A stretch of DNA of 64,000 nt from Gelidibacter japonicus (GTDB taxonomy: Bacteria; Bacteroidota; Bacteroidia; Flavobacteriales; Flavobacteriaceae), in NCBI RefSeq assembly GCF_010725055.1, contig NZ_BJKB01000011.1, positions 97,340-161,339 on the forward strand, written 5' to 3'. Both the position numbers and the translations under genes were made by a program. Positions 35,177 to 42,676 of the stretch are shown here, piece after piece. The notes under the pieces are model-generated. The model was not told the DNA's origin and made no database searches. It was given only the letters and a program-made list of their open reading frames with translations. Each line of letters starts with the position of its first letter. The first letter of the stretch is position 1.

Positions 35177-35989
35177 ATGAATTTACTCGACGCCATTATT
35201 TTAGCCATTATTGAAGGCCTAACTGAATACTTACCAGTTTCTTCAACAGGCCACATGATCATCGCCTCTTCGTTTATGAAAATTGCATCCGATGATTTCA
35301 CAAAACTGTTCACCATCGTTATCCAATTGGGTGCTATTTTGGCCGTTGTCGCTTTATATTGGAAACGCTTTTTTCAAAGTTTGGATTTTTACTTCAAACT
35401 GATTGTCGCGCTACTTCCCGCAGTGATCTTAGGTTTACTTTTAAGTGATATCATTGATGATCTATTAGAAAGTCCCGTCACCGTTGCCATTTCATTAATT
35501 ATAGGTGGTTTTATCTTATTAAAAGTCGATGACTGGTTTAAATCGAATGAAGAGTTTGACGAAGCCAATCCGGACGCGCATACCAAAGTGAGTTATGCCA
35601 CCGCACTAAAGATTGGATTCTTTCAATGTTTGGCGATGATTCCAGGGACTTCAAGAAGTGGTGCTTCCATTGTTGGTGGGATGACTCAAAAGTTAAATCG
35701 TAAAACAGCTGCCGAATTCTCATTTTTCCTTGCAGTACCGACGATGTTTGGTGCAACTGCAAAAAAAACATACGACTATTTTAAAGCAGGGTTTGAATTG
35801 AGCAGCGACCAGGTCAACTATCTTATTATTGGTAATATCATTGCATTTATTGTGGCTTTTATTGCTATTAAATCCTTTATCGAATACCTAAGCAAACATG
35901 GTTTTAAAATATTTGGTTACTACCGAATCTTTTTAGGTGTTGCGCTTTTAATCATTCATTATTTCATTTATAGTCTAACAACCATCTAA
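35177..35989 (+). CDS. uppP: Undecaprenyl-diphosphatase
   Basis: A 270-residue polytopic membrane phosphatase (BacA/UppP) that recycles undecaprenyl pyrophosphate. Signature motifs are [19 protein letters not shown] near the N-terminus and [16 protein letters not shown] in the middle. Around eight membrane helices are evident. I start at the ATG at 35177 ([14 protein letters not shown]); a TTG lies upstream. Its stop codon overlaps the truB start (TAATG), so the two are co-translated. Confidence 0.97.
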   Translation: MNLLDAIILAIIEGLTEYLPVSSTGHMIIASSFMKIASDDFTKLFTIVIQLGAILAVVALYWKRFFQSLDFYFKLIVALLPAVILGLLLSDIIDDLLESPVTVAISLIIGGFILLKVDDWFKSNEEFDEANPDAHTKVSYATALKIGFFQCLAMIPGTSRSGASIVGGMTQKLNRKTAAEFSFFLAVPTMFGATAKKTYDYFKAGFELSSDQVNYLIIGNIIAFIVAFIAIKSFIEYLSKHGFKIFGYYRIFLGVALLIIHYFIYSLTTI

Positions 35990-36684
35990 TGCTTTCAGCC
36001 GACGATTATCTTTCTGGTCAAGTTCTTTTAATCGACAAACCTTTGCATTGGACCTCATTTCAAGTGGTGAACAAATTGCGTTGGGAAATACGTCGTGCCT
36101 TCAAAATTAAAAAAATAAAAGTAGGTCATGCCGGAACGCTAGACCCTTTGGCTACAGGCTTACTGGTGATCTGTACCGGAAAAATGACCAAAAACATAGA
36201 TAGTTTTCAAGCTCAAATCAAAGAATACACCGGAACTTTCGTTTTAGGAAGCACAACCTCTTCTTACGATTTGGAAACAGAAATCGATCAAACTTACCCT
36301 ACAGAACATTTAACAGAGGAATTGATCCGTAAGGCCACCAAACAATTTATTGGTGAGATTGCTCAACATCCTCCAGTGTTTTCAGCACTCAAAAAAGATG
36401 GCAAGCGACTGTATGAATTTGCACGCGCAGGAGAATCGGTCGATATTCCTTCAAGACAAGTCCATATTTCAGAATTTGAAATCACACATATCAATAACTT
36501 AGAAGTCAATTTTAGAGTGGTATGCAGCAAAGGCACCTATATAAGATCATTGGCCAACGATTTTGGAAAAGCTCTTAATTCTGGTGCACATCTATCAGTA
36601 TTGCGAAGAACTAAAATTGGTGATTTTGAGGTTAAGAATGCGGTAGGCATTGAAGAGTTCATCAAAAACCTTCCTTCGGAATAG
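35989..36684 (+). CDS. truB: tRNA pseudouridine(55) synthase
   Basis: A 231-residue TruB that makes pseudouridine at position 55 of tRNA. Motifs are VGHAGTLDPLATGLLVICTGKMTK, with the catalytic Asp in GTLDP, then QHPPVFSALKKDGKRLYEFARAGE and KGTYIRSLANDFG. It lacks a clear C-terminal PUA domain, giving a short form. It overlaps uppP by one base, a coupling between envelope lipid recycling and tRNA modification genes that I associate with this phylum. Confidence 0.97.
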   Translation: MLSADDYLSGQVLLIDKPLHWTSFQVVNKLRWEIRRAFKIKKIKVGHAGTLDPLATGLLVICTGKMTKNIDSFQAQIKEYTGTFVLGSTTSSYDLETEIDQTYPTEHLTEELIRKATKQFIGEIAQHPPVFSALKKDGKRLYEFARAGESVDIPSRQVHISEFEITHINNLEVNFRVVCSKGTYIRSLANDFGKALNSGAHLSVLRRTKIGDFEVKNAVGIEEFIKNLPSE

Positions 36685-36718
36685 TTTTTGATAAGGTATC
36701 AGCACCTAATACCGCTTA

Positions 36719-37261
36719 ATGAAAACACTTGTACTAAGTTGTATGTTCTTCTGTTCCCTGATAAATCTATCTGCGCAGGAAGACATCAAATCCAATGGAC
36801 TTTATTATAAAATTTCAGTGGCAGCAACCCTGACCAATAATGAAGAGTACACTATTGGAAATAATGAAGGACACACATTTATTGAGGTGAATGGTTTGTT
36901 CATCAATAATTCTTTAGGCTATCAATTTGACAGTCGTTCAAGTATCGATCTTAATATTGAATATGATCATTATCTACGTCAAGGTTTCAACTTTTTACCC
37001 TTGCATTTAGGGTTTAACTATAATATTCTTGATTTTGACGATGTTCTTTTTATACGTGGCGGTTATGGAAAACTCATTAAGGCCGGAAAAAATTTTGAAG
37101 AAGGGACCATATACAAAGTCGGCGTTGGCTACAGAACTTTCGACAGTAATTTTAGGAATTCGTGGTTGATTGGTCTCGATTTTAACAGAAAACGCTTCGG
37201 CCATAAACAGGAAGAAAAGCTTTCAAGCGTATCTGTTTTTCTCGAATTTATGGTGTTTTAA
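36719..37261 (+). CDS. Predicted outer membrane beta-barrel protein
   Basis: A 180-residue protein with a signal peptide (MKTLVLSCMFFCSLINLSAQ) and a body of alternating hydrophobic residues with Gly/aromatic ends (ISVAATLTNNEEY, HTFIEVNGLFINNSLGYQF, SIDLNIEYDHYL, LPLHLGFNYNI, VLFIRGGYGKLI, YKVGVGYRTF, WLIGLDFNRKRF). It ends with an aromatic residue (FLEFMVF). This is the pattern of a small eight-stranded outer membrane barrel. No specific family is recognised. It follows truB by 34 bp and may share its transcript. Confidence 0.75.
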   Translation: MKTLVLSCMFFCSLINLSAQEDIKSNGLYYKISVAATLTNNEEYTIGNNEGHTFIEVNGLFINNSLGYQFDSRSSIDLNIEYDHYLRQGFNFLPLHLGFNYNILDFDDVLFIRGGYGKLIKAGKNFEEGTIYKVGVGYRTFDSNFRNSWLIGLDFNRKRFGHKQEEKLSSVSVFLEFMVF

Positions 37262-37331
37262 AACTTTTTTCCTTAATTTGACGTATATATTCATTCACAG
37301 TACAATTGGAAATCAATAAAAAAACAAGTTT

Positions 37332-38123
37332 TTGGAATTTTTAGATAAACATAAGGCTTTAATCATTACCGCTTTAATCAGCGGCACACTAGTGCTTGCT
37401 ATGTTTGCCATTGGTATTAAACAGCAAACCAAAGCGATGGCAGAGAGCTATTATGAATTGCCCCCACCTCTTACCCCAGAAGAACAGCAACTGCTTGAGG
37501 AAATGGCATTGAACGATCCCAATATTTCTGAAACCAATAAAGCCTACAACTCAGCTAACGAGTTTAAGGAGATGATGAAGAATTTCAAAACCGTCAATTC
37601 AGACGATTTTGATCAGAATGCAAAAAAAACAGAAACGGAGGACACTGACATTCCAGAAGAAGTTACAGATATAGCAAACAACCCTACGGCTGAAGATTAT
37701 TCACTCAATGAAAACGAGCTGTCATCCTACAGCAAGATCAACAACGTCATTGCGATGCGATCTGCCGAAAAACGTCAATCTTCTATATCTAACGGTAACA
37801 ATTCCTCCAATAACCTAGCCAATAATTCTTCCTTAAACACCAATAGCAGTGTTTCTTATAGTCTAGTGAATAGAAAGGATAAATACTTACCGCCACCAGT
37901 GTATCTTTGTGAGGAAAGCGGCAAAATAGTGATCAATATTACCGTAAATAATCTGGGTGAAGTCATTGATGCTTATGTCAACACCTCTTCCACTTCAAAA
38001 AATGCCTGTTTGATTGAGAGCGCGCTGCAATATGCCAATGAGGCACGCTTTAGCCCTGACGCTTCCAATCCCAAACAGATTGGATCTATCACCTATCATT
38101 TTAAAGGGAAGAACTTAAATTAG
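37332..38123 (+). CDS. TonB-like energy transducer protein, TTG start
   Basis: A 263-residue protein. One N-terminal membrane helix (ALIITALISGTLVLAMFAIGI) is followed by a long polar, Asn/Ser-rich periplasmic linker with a short proline run (ELPPPLTPEEQQ). The C-terminal ~85 residues resemble a TonB C-terminal fold (VYLCEESGKIVINITVNNLGEVIDAYV...ALQYANEARFSP). The first sensible codon is TTG at 37332. The next ATG lies inside the membrane helix, so TTG is probably the real start. It may transmit proton-motive force to an outer membrane receptor, but it is a divergent member and could have another bridging role. Confidence 0.75.
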   Translation: MEFLDKHKALIITALISGTLVLAMFAIGIKQQTKAMAESYYELPPPLTPEEQQLLEEMALNDPNISETNKAYNSANEFKEMMKNFKTVNSDDFDQNAKKTETEDTDIPEEVTDIANNPTAEDYSLNENELSSYSKINNVIAMRSAEKRQSSISNGNNSSNNLANNSSLNTNSSVSYSLVNRKDKYLPPPVYLCEESGKIVINITVNNLGEVIDAYVNTSSTSKNACLIESALQYANEARFSPDASNPKQIGSITYHFKGKNLN

Positions 38124-38213
38124 CCCCTCCCTTTTAATATTTTAAGATCATTCTGACCCCATTTAGGCGATAACAAAATAGCAGTCACTTTTCATACTTA
38201 TCAACGGTATCTC

Positions 38214-38837
38214 TTAGGATAGCTCCAAAATATTCAACAAATCTGAAATTGTACTTTGGCCTTTATCCTTATTGTACCATCCTTGCAAGATCTCCTTAAA
38301 TTCCTCAGTAATCATACCGTGTTCAGCTAGGTAATCCCTAACCAATTGCGTCGCCGCTGCAGGTCTCGGACCAAAGGTTCCAAGCACTTCTCCAGAAGTA
38401 CGGTCAAACATAATCAACTTAGGAATTGATTTTCCGCCATTGGTCAGGAATTGTTGCATAAGTGCATCATTTTCGTCACGTAACACAAATTTCAAATCGA
38501 TGTTAGGGCTTAATTCCGCCACCTTGTTGATTACGGGATTCACGTGTGCTGCATCGCCACACCAGCTTTCAGTAAGGACCAACCAGGTAACCTCTCTTTT
38601 AAAGGATGCTATTTTTTCTTGAGCTTCTGCTGAAACCTTTATCGTTTTGTCCCATCGCTTCATACGCTGTTCATTTAAAACGGTGTAGGCAACCATATCT
38701 ACACTTTTGTCCAATCCCGTTGTGGATTGGTTTTTAACCAATTTCGCCATCAACAACCTGTACTCATTATATGACATACTGTTGTTCAAGCTTTCTTCAA
38801 TTATTATTTTTATTTCGTTGTGTGTGATTGTATCCAT
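38214..38837 (-). CDS. Thioredoxin-fold protein without resolving cysteine
   Basis: A 207-residue cytoplasmic protein of the Thioredoxin_9-like type. The thioredoxin strand-turn region reads WLVLTESWCGDAAHVNPVIN, so only one Cys is present at the position of the CxxC motif. The cis-Pro region is SIPKLIMFD. About 60 helical residues precede the thioredoxin fold. Without a second Cys it is unlikely to be a general disulfide reductase; a monothiol role with bacillithiol, glutathione or a partner is possible. It is a single gene, divergent from tag. Confidence 0.85.
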   Translation of the reverse strand: MDTITHNEIKIIIEESLNNSMSYNEYRLLMAKLVKNQSTTGLDKSVDMVAYTVLNEQRMKRWDKTIKVSAEAQEKIASFKREVTWLVLTESWCGDAAHVNPVINKVAELSPNIDLKFVLRDENDALMQQFLTNGGKSIPKLIMFDRTSGEVLGTFGPRPAAATQLVRDYLAEHGMITEEFKEILQGWYNKDKGQSTISDLLNILELS

Positions 38838-38925
38838 AAATATATTTTTTGCAAATTTAACCCTATTTTATGTATTATTAGGTAACCCTTGTTACATTAG
38901 TATTTCAATTCAAATGATCGTTAAA

Positions 38926-39492
38926 ATGGAAAAACAAAGATGTGGTTGGTGCATGGGTGATGCGCTTTACCAACAGTATCACGATTTGGAATGGGGCGTT
39001 CCGGTAAAAGACGACGACACGCTTTTTGAATTCTTAGTTCTGGAAACCTTCCAGGCTGGATTGAGCTGGATTACGATCTTACGCAAGCGTGAGAATTTTA
39101 GAGTTGCTTTTGATGGATTTGACTATAAGAAGATAGCACAGTACAAACAGGAAAAGATTGACAGTCTGCTTCAGGATGCGGGTATTATCAGAAACAAGCT
39201 GAAAGTACACGCTACGGTTACCAACGCAAAGGCCTTTATGAAAATACAGGAAGAATTTGGTTCTTTTTCCAAGTATATTTGGGGGTTTGTAGATGGTAAG
39301 CCCATCAAAAACAAAGTCGAGAACTATAAAGAAGCACCTCCAACTACAGCCCAAAGTGATACCATTAGTAAGGATCTAAAAAGACGGGGCTTTAAGTTTG
39401 TGGGTTCTACCGTGATGTATGCCTATATGCAAGCTGTAGGAATGGTGAATGATCATGAGATGGATTGTTTTAGATATGAGGAGATTCAATAA
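38926..39492 (+). CDS. tag: DNA-3-methyladenine glycosylase I
   Basis: A 188-residue Tag-type glycosylase that removes 3-methyladenine from alkylated DNA. Motifs are RCGWCMGDALYQQYHDLEWGVP, with the zinc-binding Cys and His residues, the substrate region FEFLVLETFQAGLSWITILRKRENFR, and the C-terminal zinc site in NDHEMDCFRYEEI. I start at the ATG at 38926 (MEKQRCGW). The open frame extends much further upstream, but that part overlaps the divergent thioredoxin-fold gene and has no similarity. Confidence 0.95.
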   Translation: MEKQRCGWCMGDALYQQYHDLEWGVPVKDDDTLFEFLVLETFQAGLSWITILRKRENFRVAFDGFDYKKIAQYKQEKIDSLLQDAGIIRNKLKVHATVTNAKAFMKIQEEFGSFSKYIWGFVDGKPIKNKVENYKEAPPTTAQSDTISKDLKRRGFKFVGSTVMYAYMQAVGMVNDHEMDCFRYEEIQ

Positions 39493-39540
39493 TGCCGAAG
39501 ATGGTTTTTGATTAACAACTATAGATTAACGATTATTGAA

Positions 39541-39890
39541 TTGTGATTGTTGATTTGTGATTGTTGATTTGTGATCTGACAGACGCGAGACTGAAGACTG
39601 CGGACTGACTGCTGATTGTTGATTTGTGATTGTTGATTTGTGATCTGACAGACGCGAGACTGAAGACTGCGGACTGACTGCGGACTGACTGCTGATTGCT
39701 GATTGTTGATTTGTGATTGTTGATTTGTGATCTGACAGACGCGAGACTGAAGACTGCGGACTGACTGCTGATTGTTGATTTGTGATTGTCGATTTGTGAT
39801 CTGACAGACGCGAGACTAAAGACTGCGGACTGACTGCGGACTGACTGCTGATTGCTGATTGTTGATTTGTGATTGTTGATTTGTGATCTG
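39541..39890. repeat. Higher-order repeat array (69/87-bp units), left part
   Basis: The landmark CTGACAGACGCGAGACT starts at 39576, 39645, 39732 and 39801, and its first bases occur again at 39888. The spacings are 69, 87, 69 and 87 bp, so the true period is 156 bp. Within each unit the DNA is built from degenerate 7-mers such as GATTGTT, GATTTGT and GACTGCT. The array is cut by the IS element at 39891 and continues at 41206. Confidence 0.92.
39888..39890. repeat. Target site duplication, left copy (CTG)
   Basis: CTG at 39888-39890 and CTG at 41206-41208 flank the IS element. Removing the IS and one copy restores GATCTGACAGACGCGAG, the sequence present in the intact neighbouring units. Confidence 0.85.
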
Positions 39891-39934
39891 TGTACGTCCC
39901 TGATATAGGTTGACCACTTAAAGAGTGGAAAACT

Positions 39935-40333
39935 ATGAAAGCAAATGTACGGAGTATCCGCAAGCAGCGTAAATACTCAGAAGAGTTTAAAAAAAGGATT
40001 GTTGCAGATTTTGAGAGTGGGAAGTTTAGCGTACTCCAATTAGAGAAGCTGCACGGGATTAGAAATCCGACAATTTATCGTTGGATCTATAAATTCTCTA
40101 CCTTTAACGAAAAGGGGTTTAGAATTATAGAAATGAAAGACAGCAGCAGCCAAAAGATGAAAGAGCTCGAAGCCCGTGTCAAGGAGCTTGAGAGTGTTGT
40201 GGGACGCAAGCAGATAATGATCGATTATTTGGAGAAGATGATGGAGATCGCCAAGGAAGAACTTGACATCGACATCAAAAAAAACTTCGGCACCCCACAA
40301 TCAACTGGTTCAGGAAAAACAAAGAAAAAATGA
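39935..40333 (+). CDS. IS3-family OrfA (transposase helix-turn-helix subunit)
   Basis: A 132-residue protein with an N-terminal helix-turn-helix (YSEEFKKRIVADFESGKFSVLQLEKLHGIRNPTIYRWI) that would bind the IS ends. A coiled-coil/leucine zipper (MKELEARVKELESVVGRKQIMIDYLEKMMEIA) for multimerisation follows. Its stop overlaps the orfB start as ATGA, preceded by a run of six A. OrfB lies in the -1 frame, so OrfB may be made by reinitiation and/or a fused OrfAB by frameshifting on the A-run, as in other IS3 members. Confidence 0.93.
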   Translation: MKANVRSIRKQRKYSEEFKKRIVADFESGKFSVLQLEKLHGIRNPTIYRWIYKFSTFNEKGFRIIEMKDSSSQKMKELEARVKELESVVGRKQIMIDYLEKMMEIAKEELDIDIKKNFGTPQSTGSGKTKKK

Positions 40334-41172
40334 GTTTTTCAATGAACAAATTATACACCACCATTGGTATCAGCAAACAAGCTGTGACCCAGTACGATGC
40401 AAGGCAAAGGATCTTTGACAAAAAGGTGGGACAGATGATTCTCGAAGCTGATGAGCTCAGGGAAGATCACCCTGGTTGTGGGGTTGAGAAAATGTACTAT
40501 ACACTTAAGCCTGACTTTATAGGTAGGGATAGGTTTATAGAACTTATGATGGAACTGGGATATCGTTTGAAGCGCAAAAAGAACTATAAAAGAACAACTA
40601 TCGCTTCAAAGATCTATTATCCTAACCTTATAAAGGGAATGGAGGTTGACCGGCCATCAATGGTGTGGCAGTCCGATATTACTTACATCCCTATTGGCAA
40701 CAAGCATTATTATGCAGTTTTTATAATAGATGTTTACACCAAAAAGATCGTAGGATATAAAGTCTCCGATAATATGAGGGCAAAGGCAAGTATGGATGCA
40801 TTGACGATGGCTTTAAAAGAAAATAAGGCTCCTTTGGTGCACCATAGCGATCGGGGGAGCCAATACACTTACAAGGGATACATAAACCTTTTAAGAGAAA
40901 AAGGGAGCCAAATAAGTATGGCACTCTCAGCCCACGACAATGCTTATGCAGAACGTATCAACAGGACCATAAAAGAAGAATATCTTGATCACTGGAAACC
41001 GCAAACATTTAATCAATTAAAAAGGATGGTGACAAAAGCGGTCAAGAATTATAACAGTAAAAGATTACATAATAACAATGATAGAATGAGCCCTGAGAAG
41101 TTCATAAATCAATTTTCTTTGTTGAGGCCTCAACAAAGAAAATTGATAACTATTTTTGATAATGAAAATTAA
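40330..41172 (+). CDS. IS3-family OrfB (DDE transposase)
   Basis: A 280-residue integrase-core (rve) transposase. An HTH_21-like segment (ILEADELREDHPGCGVEKMYYTLK) precedes the catalytic core. The three acidic residues are D in MVWQSDITYIPI, D in HHSDRGSQYT and E in AYAERINRTIKEEYL. By my count 33 residues separate the second D and the E, two fewer than in typical IS3 members. The C-terminal coding part contains a 40-bp perfect palindrome. The frame is complete. Confidence 0.93.
   Translation: MSFSMNKLYTTIGISKQAVTQYDARQRIFDKKVGQMILEADELREDHPGCGVEKMYYTLKPDFIGRDRFIELMMELGYRLKRKKNYKRTTIASKIYYPNLIKGMEVDRPSMVWQSDITYIPIGNKHYYAVFIIDVYTKKIVGYKVSDNMRAKASMDALTMALKENKAPLVHHSDRGSQYTYKGYINLLREKGSQISMALSAHDNAYAERINRTIKEEYLDHWKPQTFNQLKRMVTKAVKNYNSKRLHNNNDRMSPEKFINQFSLLRPQQRKLITIFDNEN
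41108..41147. repeat. Perfect 40-bp palindrome inside orfB
   Basis: Two 20-nt arms meet without a spacer at 41127/41128 (centre GTTGAGGCCTCAAC, outer ends ATCAATTTTC and GAAAATTGAT). All 20 pairs are complementary. It is followed by AACTATTTTT. It lies in the last ~20 codons of the transposase, about 60 bp from the right end of the IS. Confidence 0.95.
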
Positions 41173-41205
41173 TTAATAACGGTCAACTCTAATCAGGGAT
41201 GTTCA

Positions 41206-41280
41206 CTGACAGACGCGAGACTGAAGACTGCGGACTGACTGCTGACTGCTGACTGCTGACTGCTGACTGCTGACTGCTGA
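41206..41280. repeat. Repeat array, right part, with (GACTGCT)n tract
   Basis: The array interrupted by the IS continues here with CTGACAGACGCGAGACTGAAG. It ends in about six perfect tandem copies of the heptamer GACTGCT (41236-41280). Confidence 0.9.
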
Positions 41281-41467
41281 ATAAAAAAAGGCGTTTCACA
41301 AAGATCTTTGTCAAAATTCTCCTTTGTGTTTTTTGAGATTTCTTTGTGTCTTTTGTGAAATAACCATTAGGGTTTTACAAAAAACTAAAAAATTAGCGTT
41401 TTTAATTTGACGCAAAATTGGAATTTGAAAATTGGAATTTGGAACTCGAAATCATAAACTTTAAAAC
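41281..41467. other. Gap after the repeat array
   Basis: No gene was found. The first part is a phrase-like degenerate tract with repeated CTTTGTG/CACAAAG words (41294-41360); the rest is AT-rich. Confidence 0.4.
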
Positions 41468-42103
41468 CTAACCCTCTTTCAAATACTCCAAAAACTCACT
41501 CCGTTCTATCTCTTCAGCACCCAAACTCGCCAGATGTTTGGTATACACCTGACAATCGATTAGTTTATAGTTTGTGTTTTGAAGAAAGGTGATGAAGGCC
41601 ACTTTGCTTGCATTGCTTACTTTAGTAAACATGCTCTCACCACAAAACACACCATTGCCCAGATCAATGCCATACAGACCACCCACCAAAATATCCTTCT
41701 GCCAAACCTCAACCGAAATTGCATAGCCCAAACGATGTAAATTGGTATAGGCTTTGATCATTTCATTCGTAATCCAAGTGCCCGCCTGCCCTTCTCGTTT
41801 GGCTATGGAACATTCTGAAATAACAGCTTCAAAATCCTTGTTGACCGTCACCGTAAAATCTTTATTTCGAAGTATTTGAACCATACTTTTAGAGACTTTT
41901 AAGCGCTGTGGAAACAGAATAAATCTCGGATTTGGCGACCACCATAAGATCAAGTCATTATCATCATTGAACCAGGGGAAAATTCCGTTTTTGTAGGCTA
42001 AAAGCAATCGCTGCACCGACAGGTCACCACCAATAGCCAACAGGCCATCGGAGTCGGCCCTATTTGGATTTGGGAACTCGATCTTATCTGTTAAAAACAC
42101 CAT
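41468..42103 (-). CDS. aat: Leucyl/phenylalanyl-tRNA-protein transferase
   Basis: A 211-residue Aat that adds Leu or Phe to N-terminal Arg/Lys of proteins for the N-end rule (ClpS/ClpAP) pathway. Motifs are DGLLAIGGDLSVQRLLLAYKNGIFPWF, WWSPNPRFILFP, GQAGTWITNEMIKAYTNLHRLGYAISVEVW and the GNAT-like GGLYGIDLGNGVFCGESMF. The ATG at 42103 (MVFLTDKIEFPNP) is the likely start; a GTG lies three codons upstream. Confidence 0.96.
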   Translation of the reverse strand: MVFLTDKIEFPNPNRADSDGLLAIGGDLSVQRLLLAYKNGIFPWFNDDNDLILWWSPNPRFILFPQRLKVSKSMVQILRNKDFTVTVNKDFEAVISECSIAKREGQAGTWITNEMIKAYTNLHRLGYAISVEVWQKDILVGGLYGIDLGNGVFCGESMFTKVSNASKVAFITFLQNTNYKLIDCQVYTKHLASLGAEEIERSEFLEYLKEG

Positions 42104-42135
42104 GCCATGCACTTTATGTCATTGCTAAATATCAC

Positions 42136-42171
42136 AAAAAAACCTCAATGTTTAGAGCATTGAGGTTTTTT
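42136..42171. terminator. Terminator between the DUF3127 gene and aat
   Basis: Stem AAAACCTCAATG pairs with CATTGAGGTTTT, with A- and T-tracts on both sides. Both neighbours run leftward, so it ends the DUF3127 transcript. Confidence 0.88.
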
Positions 42172-42216
42172 ATCATTTTCATTGTTCTGATAAAAGGATT
42201 TCCTGCCGATAGCGTA

Positions 42217-42591
42217 TTAGAACGGCAGATCGTCGTGATCATCCTCTTTCAAGTCGTTTGCAGGTTGAAATGCTTCAGCCGGTGCAACTGGAGGCATGTT
42301 GCCCGCAGCACCTTCTTGCAAACTTTCAATACGCCATCCTTGGATAGAGTTAAAATATTTGGTTTCTCCCTGTGGATTGACCCATTCTCTTCCTCTCAGA
42401 TTGATGCTCACTTTTACATTCTGACCAACTTGGTAATTGTTTAACAAATCGGTTTTATCCTGTACAAACTCAACCATAATATGTTGAGGATATTGCTCTT
42501 CTGTAGTCACTACCACTTCTCTTTTTCTGAACCCATTATTTCCAAAAGTTTGGGTTTCTCCTATCATTTTGATTTTTCCTTGTACTTCCAT
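42217..42591 (-). CDS. DUF3127 protein, SSB-like OB fold with SSB-type C-terminal tip
   Basis: A 124-residue protein of the DUF3127 family. Residues about 1-90 show an OB-fold-like pattern: VQGKIKMIGETQTF, FRKREVVVTT, HIMVEFVQDKTDLLNNYQVGQNVKVSINLRGREW...GETKYFNSIQGWRIE. The stretch GQNVKVSINLRGREW-GETKYF resembles the strand 4-5 region of bacterial SSB. A Pro/Ala-rich linker leads to the acidic tip EDDHDDLPF. The tip matches the SSB-Ct peptide (D-D-x-P-F) that recruits repair and replication partners. The protein may therefore bind ssDNA or compete for SSB-interacting proteins. The family itself is officially of unknown function, so this is inference from sequence pattern. Confidence 0.85.
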   Translation of the reverse strand: MEVQGKIKMIGETQTFGNNGFRKREVVVTTEEQYPQHIMVEFVQDKTDLLNNYQVGQNVKVSINLRGREWVNPQGETKYFNSIQGWRIESLQEGAAGNMPPVAPAEAFQPANDLKEDDHDDLPF

Positions 42592-42676
42592 TTGACTAAT
42601 TTTTATTATTCCTATTTACTGTTATTCTATTCTTTATTTTTTTATAGCCCTTAATTTCGAATTTTGATTCTTAAAA

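Larger units (their letters stand above)
39891..41205 (+). mobile_element. IS3-family insertion sequence, 1315 bp
   Basis: The element has imperfect terminal inverted repeats: left end TGTACGTCCCTGAT... and right end, read inward, TGAACATCCCTGAT..., both continuing to GTTGACC, with 19 of 25 positions matching. It has a 3-bp target duplication and two overlapping frames, orfA and orfB, of IS3 type. Both frames are intact, so it may be active. It landed inside the repeat array and did not break a gene. Confidence 0.95.

Noticed and set aside
38707-38925. N-terminal extension of tag with a hydrophobic stretch
   Set aside because: It overlaps the divergent thioredoxin-fold gene, and Tag similarity begins exactly at the ATG at 38926.
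39541-39890. CRISPR-like repeat array
   Set aside because: The intervals are themselves repeats, not unique spacers, unit length alternates, and no cas gene is present.
39526-39963. A 145-residue minus-strand open frame with repeats SDHKSTITNQQSA / SPQSSVSRL
   Set aside because: It is the translation of the repeat array, extends into the IS end, and has no start signal or family. The repeat period (69/87) reflects DNA repeats, not a protein.
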